Positions 49,726 to 62,025 of a stretch of 64,000 bases of DNA are shown here, piece after piece (position 1 is the first letter of the stretch; each line of letters begins with the position of its first letter). The position numbers and the translations under genes are program-made. The stretch covers positions 1 to 64,000 of the forward strand of contig VIIQ02000062.1 of the NCBI GenBank assembly GCA_007449985.2, written 5' to 3'. The notes under the pieces were generated by a model. That model was not told the DNA's origin. It saw only the letters and a program-made list of their open reading frames with translations, and searched no databases. The stretch is from Desmodesmus armatus (taxonomy: Eukaryota > Chlorophyta > Chlorophyceae > Sphaeropleales > Scenedesmaceae).

Positions 49726-51631
49726 ATGAGGCTGGTATACGATCTGCATCTGCATGAGCCAGGGCAATGGGGCAAGTCTCGTAAGCCACAGGCAGAACAG
49801 CAGCAGCTGGAGGTTGATTTGACAATGCTGCCCCACGGGGCATCCAGCACATTTCAGGACTTTAAGGTCTACTTAGAGAGCTTAGGTGGGTTCTGCCTGG
49901 CCGGTCAGGCTGCAGCAATCGAACCAGCAGCACTCCAGCATGGCAGGGGACCCTGTCGACCATCGCAGGAAGCAAGTGCTGTGCATGTGTCACACACGCT
50001 TGCCGACAAAGACACTGTTTCGGAACACGTGCTGGATGTTGAAGCACTAGTAGCTGCTGGTCAGATCCGCTGTAGCCCTGCATGCGGATCCGCTGTAGCC
50101 CTGCATGCGGCGCGCACCACCGCTTGATGTGCTGTCGCAGTGTGCACAGCACTCTTCTGACCCCTCCCACAGCACAGCACAATGTGCTAGATGGTCATGT
50201 AGGCAAGGGCACGACACCAACACAATTGTTGTTCATGTGATGACGCTGCAAACAGGTTACAAGTCACCCTCCTTTGTCACTTGCATTGCGCCAATGCTGG
50301 GACCCCTGGCCCTCAGCCCCTACGAGATATCTTGCAAGGACAGGTGAGGCTTTGAGCATGAGGTCTTGTAACCAAGCTGGCAAGTGATGGCTTTCTTTCA
50401 GTTGCCCCAGTGCCCCTGCCTCCCTTAATGTTGCACGGCTTTGCAGTGCCGATCACTTGTGCATGCGCATGGAGCCCAGGATCACAAGCAGCTGTAAATG
50501 CATTGGCAAGTTGTAGTAACTCAGCGTATGTGGTCCTTCGCTGTCACAACATATCACAGGTTCTTCCTGACAAGCGATGGCAGCATCTACAGGGATTGGG
50601 GGCTTTATGACTATGCCACAAAGGACGACACCAAGGTGCAACCCTATGCAGAATGCACAGCAGCAGCAACAGCAGCAGCGGCAGCGGCAGGAAGCGGCGG
50701 TGCATCACAGTGCCAAGTGCCCTTTCTCAAGGTGTCTGCCACGCGGGGCACTAAGCCCCTGCCATTGAAAGTTTGTGTGAAATCCATGTGGGGCAAGACG
50801 TTCACGCTGACGGCACATGAGGTCACGACAATACAGGAGCTCAAGATGATGCTTGGTGGTGAGTACAGACTGGGTGACCTGTTTAATCAGGTAGACGAAA
50901 CCTGTCCGGTGCACACAAGTGGGACGTTACAGTACCCCCCCCCCACGATATTAAACAATGATCGGATCAATGCTCCAACCATTTTGCATGCCTGCAGTTG
51001 ATCTTTGCAATATATGACACCGTCCTGACCGCAGGCTTCAGTCACAAGCATCAGCGCTTGAGCTACAATGACCGGCAGTGCAGGGATGGCGAAACCCTGG
51101 GTGAGGTGGCAGCCTCTTCTAACATACCTCTTGACAGGTTTGAGCCAACTTTTGAGTTGACCTCGCACATAAGGGCGGGCATGTTTCACTCATCAAGTGG
51201 CAGGGAAGACCAGGAGAACCTGAGTGAAGATGGTCTGGAGTTTTCAAAGGTGTGCCTTGGAACGGTCTGCTTATAGCTACTGCCCTGCTTTTGCAATCAG
51301 CCTACAGCTGTTATGCCCAGCAGTCATCAATGAGCTAGTCAGTGTGCTGTGGAATCACTGGACAAATAGATGCACATGCCAGCTGAGACACGGCAGCTCC
51401 TTCTGCACCATGTCTATTCCGCTGAGCTGAGTTACCGGCAGGGCTGTTCGTTTTGTGGCATGTTTGCAAGTCCACAAAGCGCCAATGCGCAGCCTGCCTG
51501 CGGTGGAAGGCTGCTGGATCAACTCAGGCTGGAGAAAACTCCCGCAATGGGCAAACGTCAATAGGATGTGTTGACCTTGTGGCGCAGTCCCTGTTGCCAC
51601 TGTCACTGCAGGGCAGCTCCCGCTGATGGCC

Positions 51632-51674
<43 letters not shown>

Positions 51675-51865
51675 AGGTGACTGTGCTGACCTCCACAGGT
51701 GCTGTGCTTGAGCTGTCAGTGCCCACTGCTTTCGGACCTGGTGGATATGACTTTAGGGGCGCGCAACTTGCCGGCCTGGCGCAGAAAGCACTTGAACAGC
51801 AGGCGCAGCCGCAGCCGCGCAGGAGTGCTAGGTTGAGTGGCAGGCAGTCGGGGCTACAGGCTTGA
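49726..51865 (+). CDS. ubiquitin-like-fold protein of unknown function (complete copy)
   Basis: Exons: 49726-49885, 50256-50343, 50560-50890, 50998-51249, 51677-51865; 339 residues, in phase. Residues 151-240 align with ubiquitin in pattern: VCVKSMWGKTFTLTAHE matches the first hairpin and TTIQELK the helix. HQRLSYNDRQCRDGETLGE matches the QQRLIFAGKQLEDGRTL strand pair. An insertion (LGGEYRLGDLFNQ) follows the helix. There is no C-terminal Gly-Gly, so it is unlikely to be conjugated. The N-terminal ~110 residues (starting MRLVYDLHLHEPGQWGK) and the basic tail RRSARLSGRQ match nothing I know. An Ala run precedes the fold. A (CTG)n tract ends in the acceptor of the last exon. It lies just upstream of a truncated copy and the KDZ gene, suggesting mobile cargo. 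Confidence 0.75.
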
Positions 51866-52196
51866 GGTCTTCAAGGCGCAGTGTTGTGCTGTGGGTGGGT
51901 GGAGGGTGCAGCACCCCACGATAGTTCTGCATCTGAACATGGCCGATGCCATCTTCACAATAGACAGTGGGCTGTGTTGGCTGTAAGAGGACATGAAGAG
52001 GTTGAACATAGGGTTGCCCGTTCAGAGCAGTCACTCAGTGGCTGTGTGCTGCTGCGCGGTTCCGGGCATGCCAGACAAGCCTGCTTGAGCTTGGACCATA
52101 ATTGGCGTAAGTTCATTGCATCTGCTTCCACCTGGACTGCTGCAGCAGCCGGAGGATCAGCAGTAGGTCAGGTGCTGTGAACACACGTCACACCTG

Positions 52197-52218
52197 CAAC
52201 ATGAATTAATTCATGTTG
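52197..52218. promoter_or_regulatory. 22-bp perfect palindrome
   Basis: caacatgaattaattcatgttg reads the same on both strands (22 bp from 52197). It sits between the two ubiquitin-like genes, about 200 bp before the second ATG. A TATA-like tatatatgg follows at 52243. Role unknown: protein-binding site or duplication scar. Confidence 0.6.
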
Positions 52219-52419
52219 AATATTCAACCAAGTTTGTCAAACTATATATGGTCTACTGTCATGCTACGTGAGGGTTTGAAGGCACTCGCCATGGTCTTGA
52301 GCTCTCACTCGGACTGGTTTTAGCGAACGTTCCATCCTTGGACCGACAGAGTTTGGTTGGGACTCCCTCGTTGCACGGTCTGAAAGCGAAATTGTTTCAT
52401 TCGTGGTTCAAACTGTACA

Positions 52420-53447
52420 ATGAAGCTGTTTTACAACCTTCAGCTGCATGAGCCAGGTCAGTGGGGCAAGTCTGAAAAGGCAGAGCAGCAGCAGCTGGAG
52501 CTGGATTTGGCCACGCTACCCCAAGGGGAGGCCAGCACCTTTGAAGACTTCAAGGTCTATCTAGAGGGCCAGGGTGAGTCTTTCCGTATGCAGCTGTGGC
52601 CTCGGGCTGCCCAGGCAATCCAGCACGGCTGGGGAACCTCAACCACACAGCAAGCAAAGTAGTTTGCACATATGCAAACTATATGTCACACATGCTGCTG
52701 CAACATACAATGTTTTGCTAGGGAATATCGAATATTACCCTGGGTACCTGCTGTTCTGCCTTTCAATGTGCCTGCCCTCTGGCTGGATAGGATGCAGCAG
52801 CGCACACAGCACAGCACAGCACAGCACACCAGAGTGTGCTAGGCACTCAGTTTTGTTCATTGTTTGTGAGAACACAGGCACAATCGCAGCAATAAGATAC
52901 GTACCGCTTGTGTGGAATGCTGCAAGCAGGTTACAAGGGACCTTCTGTTAGCGCCTGCCTTCGGCCAGAATATGGAACCCTGAGGCTCAACCCCTACGAG
53001 ATCTCATGCAAGCACAGGTAAAGCATGACAAATCTGAGTAAGACGAAAACTTTGAGTCCAATAGATGTTTCCCACGCATTGTGACACACTTAGTAGCTGC
53101 AATTCATGTTGGGCACATGTAGTGTGTGTGTGTGTGTAAGGGGGGGGGGGGTGCATGCCACATGCATGGTGACCTCCATGTTGCCTCCATGGAACAATCG
53201 TTGCAAGCGGCTATGTCATTCTTGCCTTCTCCTTACTTGCTCTGCGTGTTACCCCTGAGCGCGCACGTGGCGTTGTTGCGACACCACGTATGTTGTCCTG
53301 CTGCTGATACACTGGATATGCCATGTCACAGGTTTTTCCTATTGAGCACTGGCAGCGTCTACAGGGAATGGGGTGATGATGGCTATGACTATGTCACAGA
53401 CGACACCGTCCAGCTGCAGCCCTATGCAGAGTGCACAGCAGCAGCAA

Positions 53448-53481
<34 letters not shown>

Positions 53482-53863
53482 CAAGGCCAGTGCAACACAG
53501 TGTGAAGTGCCCATTCTGAGGGTGTCTGCCATGCGTGGAGCTCAGCCTCGGCCATTCAAGGTTGTTTGCAAAACCTTGACCAACAAGACAATCAACATGG
53601 CGGCACATGAGGCCACGACAGTCAAGGAGCTCAAGCTGATGATCTTTCAACATGAGAGTGAGTGCAGTTTGAATGACATGATGCTGTGGTTGGAGCCTCA
53701 AGTACAACATCAGTGCTACAAGCTTTGTCTAGTAACTTGCACTCTGGTACCCCAGAATCTCTACAAAAGCGCTACAAACGGGCTACAACAGCTTTGTAGT
53801 GTACTACAACACCATGTAACTACAAAAAATGTAGTTACCCCAGCAGCTGGGGCTACCTCATAA
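52420..53863 (+). CDS. truncated tandem copy of the ubiquitin-like-fold gene
   Basis: Exons 52420-52573, 52930-53017 and 53332-53863 parallel the first three exons of the gene at 49726, with the same intron phases. The start MKLFYNLQLHEPGQWGK differs from its partner at a few residues. The ubiquitin-like half PFKVVCKTLTNKTINMAAHE..ELKLMIFQ is present, but the HQRL..DGETL half and the basic tail are missing. The frame simply runs on into unrelated DNA and stops at 53863. A donor (gagagtgagt) at 53658 exists, but no matching exon follows. Probably a 3'-deleted duplicate; expression is unknown. The remaining codons look conserved. Confidence 0.65.
53793..53838. repeat. cluster of CTACAA motifs with two short inverted repeats
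   Basis: ctacaacagctttgtag (53793-53809) and gtaactaca-aaaaa-tgtagttac (53816-53838) are hairpins. Further ctacaa motifs occur from 53714. It lies where the duplicate gene breaks off and ~600 bp before the KDZ start, so it could be a transposon end or subterminal region. No matching partner was found at the other side. Confidence 0.5.
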
Positions 53864-54437
53864 CCTGCAGAGTGGCCCAGGGTCGTCTCAGAGCACTCAA
53901 CACGTACATTTTGGTGAAAATGCTCAAAATCCTGCTATGTGCATGCTAGGCAGCACCAGTTTACCCTCTATCTTTAGCAGCTGCTGCTGCTTGATTCAAG
54001 GTTGTGAGTTCACAGCGCAACACTACACTATGCAGTGATTTGAATGTATACTGGGCTTCTAGCTGGAAGGCATCGTGATTTGGCCTCTTGAGGGCCTGCC
54101 ACCTCTTGAGGACCTGCCAGGAGTGCAGCATCACCGACCACAATGCTCAAGATCCCCTACGGCGCGGGGGTCCTTGTTGCACATATGCGTGCAAACCCGT
54201 CCCAGGTCCAGGTTGCACGTCAGCGTTCAACGTAGTTGTTACATCCCTTGTTGCACACACGCAACCAACATACCTCCTTTAGGGATTTTATCGTCCAGAA
54301 AGCCCCAGACTGCCGCAGGCATCATCATTTATCGCTCAGAAACGATTTCAAGTATCTTGGTATCTCTCAACGCTGAACGTCCCCACTCCACAGCAAGCAA
54401 GCCTTGTTGAGATCAACGACTAGTCCAGATCAGGCCA

Positions 54438-57400
54438 ATGCCAAAGCGTGACTCCACAACAGAGGAGCTAGAAACTTTGCTAGCTGATGAGATAGCGCAG
54501 AGTGCAGCAGCTAATGGAGACAAACCCAAGCGGGTCAGAAAGAAGCGGACAGCAGCAGAGGCAGAAGCAACAGCAGAGGCCAATGCCCAGCACCTCGAGT
54601 CAGAGCTGCGGCAGGAGCTGGCCAGCAACAAGGCTCGACTCAGAGAACAGAAGTTGCAGCAGCAGGAACGGCAGCACCAGGAGCACAGGGGTCCGACACT
54701 CCCACAGCAGGCAGCTGGGCAAAGGCCCGGGCCATCGCAGCAACAGCAGCAGCAGCAGCACGGTGCACACCCTGACAGCACCTTTGAGCAAAACCTGCAC
54801 CAGCTGTCTGCAGATGAGGTTGGCATGGTGGCAGAGCTTGACAGCGGGTACAGAGGTAGGTGTTGTGGTCAATGCTGCCGCATCACCTGAGCAGTGCTGG
54901 CTTCGCTCTCAGCACTCAACACCAAGGCGATCACTAAGTGCTTCGTTGCCATTGCTTCATCTTTACTGCCTGCAGAGGAGCGCCTTCGTGAGCAGGACCC
55001 AGAGGGCCTCAAGCAGGCACAAGTGGCTGAGTTGCTGGAAGGCTTGGTGAAAGCACAGTCAGTGCCAGCAGGTCTGCAGTGCCAGCATACAGGCTGTTCA
55101 GCAGTGGCAACAGTCAGGTGCTGCAGCTGCCAGCAGGGTGGGCTGCTGCTGTGTGAAGCACACGACCAGCAGCAGCACAGCTGGGCGCACACCCATGAAC
55201 GCGAGGGCCTGCTGAATGGGTTCAGGCAGCCGCTGAGGCCCACTCAGCTGCAGTATGACCCACAGCAGGAGGACTGGGTGGACCTCCCGAGGTGCTATAA
55301 CACGCCACCAGGTCCATGCAGTTGTGGCAGCGGGGGCTGGACGTTGGCTCCCGCTACATATGACAAGGACAAGCAGAAGAAGCTTATCGTCATCACAGGC
55401 TATGGTGCGTATGGAAGACAGGCTTTGGGCTGGTGAAAGAGAACCGTATGGCAGCCGGTGCCAATGGATGCAGGATTTGTAGCAATCCTTGGCAGCTGAG
55501 CTGCAGGTAACCTCACCATCCCACCCCTGTGGCTGCGCGTGTGCACAGCCAGCTGCCTTGCGTTTGACTGTGTTCCATGATGTTGCTGCCCTCCTTTGCT
55601 GCATGCATGTGCTGCAGGCCGCCTTGATTTTGTCAAGGCCCTCTACATATGCAGCGGCTGTGGGAAGGAGAAGTGGCAGTCATGGGCGGACTTGCTGCAG
55701 TTGAGGCTGTACCCTCACAGCCTGCACTCCAACAACCAGACGTTCTTGGAGCTGCGCGAGCTCACCCGCATTCGGCAGGAGCTGCTGCTTCAGCGCCCGA
55801 CAGGGTGGGAGAGTCGTGCCAAGGCTCTGGATGCAGTTGGTGCCCGTGTTTACAACCAGGTGGGCTGCCAGAACATCCCATGTCTGTTGACCAACTGCAT
55901 GGCTGAATTGAGCTTTGCATTGTCGCCCGCCCTGCCCTTCACCACCTTTCTTGAACCTTCAATGGCTTGATGCTGTCGGCAAACGCGCGCACAAGTGTCC
56001 AACACAGGTCAGCGTTTTATAACAGCTTTGTTGTCGGTTGACGCACCTGAGACTACCACAGATATCTCACAGGCGCACTCGCTGCACCCCCCCCCCTTGC
56101 CATACAGGTGCGGAGCATTGACCATGAGGCTTTGAGCAGTGGCTACACAGTGTTCCGGGAGCTGCAGCATCACCTGGAGCGGTGCCGTGGTGTCAAGCAG
56201 GAGGAGTGCCCTGTGTGCTGTGGGGGCACACACCTGCACTGCGCCCATGCCGATGGCAACCTCAAACTGGACGTGTTGGACCTGCAGCAGAACAACTACA
56301 GGAGCAGATATGAGGGCGTTCCAGGCAGCCTGGCGGTGCCTGACAGGTGGGATGCGCCGTCTCTAGGCCTAGGGTGCCCAAGACCGCCCATGTGGGGCAC
56401 TGCTGTGCAGCCAGCAGTGCATTATTGTTGAGATGGTTGCCGCATCATACCGCAATGTGCGAGAGTGTTGACACGTGCGTCTTTGTGCTGTCAGATCCGG
56501 CAATGGCTGCAGTACTGCTTCTTGCATAGCTGCATGCGACGGAAGGCCACTTGGTCCGCACAAGCCTGTGTGGCCCTGAGCCTGTGTGCTGACCTGTACT
56601 TGCATCAGGCACGTCCGAGGTGTGATGGACCTTGTGGACGCCTGCAGCGACCGCGTCAAGCAAGACAAGCTGTGTGGCAACAGCAGCTACCATGCAGCCG
56701 GTGACCGCAAGGGGCGCGCCGACAATAAGCGGGTCACAGGGCGGTTCCTGCTGGGGTGCCCGCACCTGGTCCTGCTCAGCATGGCCACAATGCCCGCTGC
56801 CTACGGCCACGAGCGGTATGGCTATGCCTACCTGATGCTGGCTGGTGAGCACAGTTGCGCGTCGTGTTGTTTTTGCTAGGCTCATTCTGTTGTCTGGGTT
56901 TTATTTGTGCATCCCATGCAGCATTACCGATTTTTTCCCCATCACTTGAAATCACTAGGCTATCGCGCAGATAGCAGCAGTAGAACAAACTCTCTTTGGG
57001 TGTACAGTCACGACATGGCCCTTGGGTGTGTTGGGCTCACATCGCGTTGTGGTATGCACAGCGTTTGTCTGCATGCACTGTTGTCATGCGCTGCACGCAG
57101 TGCTGTCCCAGCTCAGAGGGCGCTTCTTCTTTGGAGACCTGGTGTGCAAGTGGTATGCCTGGATTGCCAAGGTGGTGGAGAACATCGGCCTCAAGCGCGC
57201 TGCTGGTGATGTAAAAGTGGCCCGCCTGGTTGCGGAGCTGCCCACCCAGTTGGTGGTGACACAGCAGCAGGTCCAGGACATCACGCCTGCCACGTCAGCC
57301 ATGCACTCCAGTACCCATGTCTGGTGGTGCCAGGTGAGGTGTGCTTGGGTGTGTGTGTGTGGGGGGGGGGGGAGGCATGAGTGACAGAGTGGGCCACTTG

Positions 57401-60400
57401 CAGCTTGGGTGTGTGTGGTGGGGGGGGGAGGGGGAGGCATGAGTGCGCAAAACAAAGGGGCAAGCAGGCTGCAGGCAGCTGGTCAGCAGTGCGCGCAAGT
57501 AGGTGATCAGCAAGTAAGGTGATCAGCAGGGCGAGCAATGGATTGGGTGTGCGATCAGGTGCACCACACGCAAGGCCGCTGACTAGGGAGCTTGCTAGCA
57601 CATCTGGGTTGCGGCAGCTGGAATGTGTGCAGGAGCATGCACGTGTGTAAGGGCACAAGCACGCAATGTTTTTCGTCTAGGGTTATGTTGGGAGATGCAT
57701 GCATGCCTTCTTGCATGTAGGTTCATGTGTGTGCGCGCCACGTGTGGGCATGGTTGCGGGTGGGTGCACGCGCAGGTTTGGGGGGGGGGGGGGGGGGTGC
57801 GCGCGTGCGCTGGCATTTAGTGACACATGGCTTTCAGGTTTGCGTATGTGTTCAGGATAGTGTTGTGGCTTTCAACCCGTTGCGCCTGTTTGTGCCGTGC
57901 AGTGTGCATGGGGGGCGCCATGCACACGCTGCACGGTTACTTCTAGTCCGTGTTGTGACTATGTACGTTACCTGACTGGCAGCCTGTTTTGACTCAACAC
58001 ACAGTTTGCAGCCTGCTCATGTGGACACCTGCCTGATATGTTTGTGCTCAAACCAGGTCCTCTTTGGCCCCTTGTACCGCACCGGGCTAGGTCTTGAAGA
58101 TGGAGAGTTCACTGAGCGGATTAACGCCTTTGTCAGCCCCTGGGGGTTCATTGTCAGGCGGATGTCTCCAGGCGGTAAGTGGCAAGTTTTGGTGGCCAGC
58201 GGAGCTAGCTCGTTTGCTTGCAAGCAGGCAGCAGCTGCCTTCTTCTGGGCCAGCTTTGTGGTCTCATGTCTCAGGTCAACATGCTGCATGCCAAGATCTG
58301 CCACACAACAGCTAGTACTAAGCAATTCCTGGGTTGCCAGTCAAACATTGTTTGTGCCGTACCTTGCACACAGGCAGCACCGATCACCTGACTGAAGTGC
58401 TTTGGGACTGGAACCTGGACAAACAACGCAACCTGTGCGGCACACTGCACAAACGGTAAGCCTAAGCCATCACTGTCATAAGCCATACTGTGCGCATAAT
58501 TGAGATTCCAGAGCAAGTTGCGTGTCACCTGATGGCACGCTGCAGGTGGTACGGTGTGAGATGACAGACCTCCAGGAGCCAGCTGAGTGGTCACCAGGGG
58601 TTCGTGTCATGAACATTCCAGCAGCTGCTGATGATGCATGCTGCCCACCTCCCTGCATTGCCAAGGTAGCTGCACACAAAGGTTGTTATGTGTTGCGCAG
58701 GTTCTTTGATGGCACTACTGGAGCACTGGCCAAGCTGCAAGCTGCAGGCAAGGCTTGGCAAAGCGCATACGAGGAAGCGGCCAGCGTCTACGGCGTGGAT
58801 ATCCAGCAGAGAGAAGTCATTGAGGCCATCGGTGCAGCCGTTGTGGCAGCAGCTCAAGGTGTGCATGGTCTTACAAATGCCAAATACATCCACCGTGCTG
58901 CGCTGCAAGTTTGAATAATAGCCACCTGCATGACACGCCGGGCTGCCATGCGTGCGCTTGGTGATCATCAACACTGCACCAGCAAGCCAAAGGTCACCGG
59001 TGCCCTATCCACTTGTTTTTGTTGACAGACACGGCAGCTTCAGCCGCTGTAATCTTACTACAACAGCAAGCCAAAGGTCACCGGTGCCGCCGCAGCGACA
59101 CTCATGTCTGGTGTGTTGGTGAGTGCAAACGGTGGCACTAAGCGGTTGTGTATTGATGTCATGTGCTTTGCCCTGCCTGCAGAGCATTCACGGCGTGCCA
59201 ACCAGAAGTTGTCTCCTGCGGCGCAGTATGTCCAGCTGATCAAGGCTGTGCAGGAAACCAGGACTCTGGCTGATGTGCTGGCGTGCTTCAACGGCGCTGA
59301 CCTGGTGTTGTCCGATGATGACATGATGTTTCAGGTGCAGCAGCTGGTCAGCAAGCTGAAGCAAAAGCTGCCAAAGCTCGAACGCAGGTGGGTCAACCTG
59401 GATGCACCGGACATGTGCATGTTGGTTACAACCGCCAGCCTCAGCCTGACAGTCTTTGCTGGGTGTATGACATGGGAGTGTTGCTATGACAATCAGCAGG
59501 TCATCAAGATGCAATCACTCGTAGACGACACTGCAAAGCCCAAGCTGTGCCGCAGTAGTGTCCTGGATTGCTGGGTCAACTGTGACAGTATGTATCAGGG
59601 CGGGTCTGTTCGGCCAGGCATGCTGTGCCTGAGGTTGAGGACTGCCTGGTGAGTGATTTGCTTGCCCATGAACAGAGTCGACCATATCGCTGTCATTTGT
59701 TGTGCGTGCTTGCGCCGCGCGCGTGTGCTGTTTGCAGTCTGCAGAATCTCAGGCAGCGCTTGGAGCCCTGCGCCAGCTGGGGTGCAGTGCATGGCAGCAG
59801 CGCACAACCAGGCCCCTCCACACAGCCAGCTGGGCAGGGGCAACAAGGTCAGCAGCAGCAGCAGCAGCAGCAGCAGCCCTTGCCTTCCATGGCTCAACTG
59901 GCAGCTGATCTTTTGCTGGACATCCAGTCACTGCAGCGGCAGGTGGGCGGTTTGCAGCGGGTTGGCTCAGCAGGTGAAACAGCATCCAGGGTGTTGACAT
60001 TTGCGCAGCAGGTTGCTGCAATGCACAACAAGCTACACCTCTGGGCGGCCACAGGCAGCGGTGGTGTGGGGGTGCAGCAGTGGTTGCAGGAGCTGGCAGA
60101 GTACCAGTGCTGTGACTACGAGGATGCTATGGAGGCTACGTACCTGATGGTGGAGAAGCAGAGGTACAAGCTCAAAGGTGAGACTATGCGACTGGGGGGC
60201 AGGGGGGGGGGACAACATCATGTAACCCGTGCCAACATATGTCAGTTTTGCATGCTAGCTATATTAACATGACAGAGCAGAACTGAACTAGTCAGTTCCT
60301 TTCCTCTGTGCAGTCTCTGGGTTGTTGCAGCTCTGCTCTGTAAGCCGGCATCACTCGGTAGCCATTGTTGTGCTGCAGGTCAACCTGACAAGGGGTCAGC

Positions 60401-61207
60401 ACTGCTGACCCCCAAAGAGCGCAAGGCGGTGCAGGACCGTATGGGCGACCACAAAGCGCGCATCAAGCAGCTGGTTGACAAGTACAACTGCATCAGGGCA
60501 CAGGGCAGCAACAACAGGCCAGATGACATCACGGCCGAGCAAGTGGTGGCTGGAGATTTCCCTTGGGCCTTCAGGGGCATTCCTGAGGATGCAACAGGTG
60601 AGCAGGTTGTGACACAACATGATGCTTGAGGGGCTGTGTCAACGGTTGGTGAGATCTCAAGGCTAGTGTGGTGGTGAAAGCGCTCAGGCACAGGCATAGA
60701 GCTATGCTGAAATCTATATACCTCACTGAAAATAAGCCACTAAACCAAGACCTAACTAACTACCGTTATCAGTCAGAACCCCTTGGCTAAGGTACGCATG
60801 CTGGGATGATGCAGGTTTCAATGAAGCTGAGTGCAGGCCTTGGCCATGCGCCCGTCAACCGTTGAGTAGTACTTTGGTGCTGTACTGTTGCAGGTGTGCG
60901 GCTGTTCAAGGACAAGCTGAAGTACTGGGCGGCATACAATAGCCTGCTGCGAGCACAAGAGCACAAGATCAAGATCAAGGGTGATGCAGACAGCCTGGTG
61001 ATGTATTATGAGCAGCAAGAAGCGCAGCTTAGGGACAGTGGCAGCGGTGTGTATACAAGCTGGGTGCAGCCTGCACAGGCTGGGGACCAGGCTCTACATG
61101 AGGGATTGTTGGCGTTGACTCGGTCTGGCCTGCATGCAGTGCGTCGGCAGCTGACGGCAGCACGGGCAACACAGCAGGCCATCAGGGATGAGCGCCGGCA
61201 GGGTTGA
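54438..61207 (+). CDS. KDZ (Kyakuja-Dileera-Zisupton) superfamily DDE transposase, apparently intact
   Basis: Exons: 54438-54855, 54976-55404, 55618-55859, 56108-56346, 56609-56844, 57101-57333, 58057-58174, 58374-58455, 58701-58858, 59183-59387, 59738-60177, 60379-60597, 60894-61207; 1110 residues, every junction in phase. A Cys/His cluster (about 175-202, C..H..C..CC.C..C..H) resembles a B-box or KDZ zinc domain; later a CSCGSGGW motif follows. Core motifs match the KDZ pattern: D412 in HADGNLKLD, then TGRFLLGCPHL with the HERYGYAY element, D534 in FFGDLVCKWYAW, an AMHSSTHVWWCQ His/Cys motif, and E616/E619 in LEDGEFTERIN. This gives a full D-D-E set. The C-terminal third is helical and Gln-rich. 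Element ends and target-site duplications were not found. The ubiquitin-like genes lie upstream. Confidence 0.88.
58981..59088. repeat. insertion with dispersed repeat copy 3, flanked by 24-bp direct repeats
   Basis: agcaagccaaaggtcaccgg plus tgcc occurs at 58981-59004 and again at 59065-59088. Between them lie 60 bp containing ttgacagacacggcagcttc, the core shared with 16490-16620 and 35812-35924. It lies in the KDZ intron between exons 9 and 10. Confidence 0.85.
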
Positions 61208-62025
61208 GCGCAGCTTGCTGCTGCATCGTCTGCTGTACTGTTGGGTGTGCAGTGCTGCCGCAAGGCAGCATGCATCCCGCGCTGTCTATGCCGCGCACTT
61301 TGTGGTAGGCAGCAGGTGTGGTGCTGCCTGCACCCCAGTCAGCAAGCTTGTTGGGCCGCATGCGCGGCAGAAGATTTGGTTGTTTGACCTGTGCAGGGAG
61401 GTGATTACGGGGTTGTCATTGAGCAGTGCAGCTTGGTGCTGCTGCTGCTGCATTTTAGCAGAGTATCATCATTGTAGTGCTGCACTATGGTAGCACACTG
61501 ATTCAATTCAAGTTGTGTAGCGCGGGGGGTGCCACCGTGTACCACCCTGGTGCATGGGCAAGGGTGGCAGCAACGTTGTTGGAGTCTCAGCATGTGCAAG
61601 GAGGGGCTCATGAGTCTTGTGGCACACTCAGTGAAGAGGGCAAGTCAGTTGAGTCAATCGCCGGGGTTGCGGGTGACTTGCACATGCCAAGGGCAAGTCA
61701 CGCTGACTGGGCAACTTGTTCAAAGCAAGCACAGGAAACCCTGTGATATTAGTGAATGGCTGGCATGAGCTCTTGAGTTTCATAGCTACAGGTGTAACTT
61801 TGATTTGATTTGATTTGAACCCAGCTTTCTACAGCCTCCTACAGTCCAACAGGTAGATGTTCAGCACACAACAGCTTTTGACCAAATCCAGCATTGTTTA
61901 TCTGTCTCAGCGCCTAGTCATTGTTTGCAGCTGCCAAGCAGGTCTCTGTCAAGTAAGCCCCTCTGGTGCTGATGAGTTTCATACGATTGGTTGGTAGCAG
62001 TGGCATGTTGACTGTTTGAAAGTGT
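61208..62025. other. downstream of the KDZ gene, no supported gene
   Basis: Contains a (CTG)n run at 61438-61450 and gatttgatttgatttg at 61802-61817, a possible retroelement tail. No open frame with a domain was seen. Confidence 0.5.
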
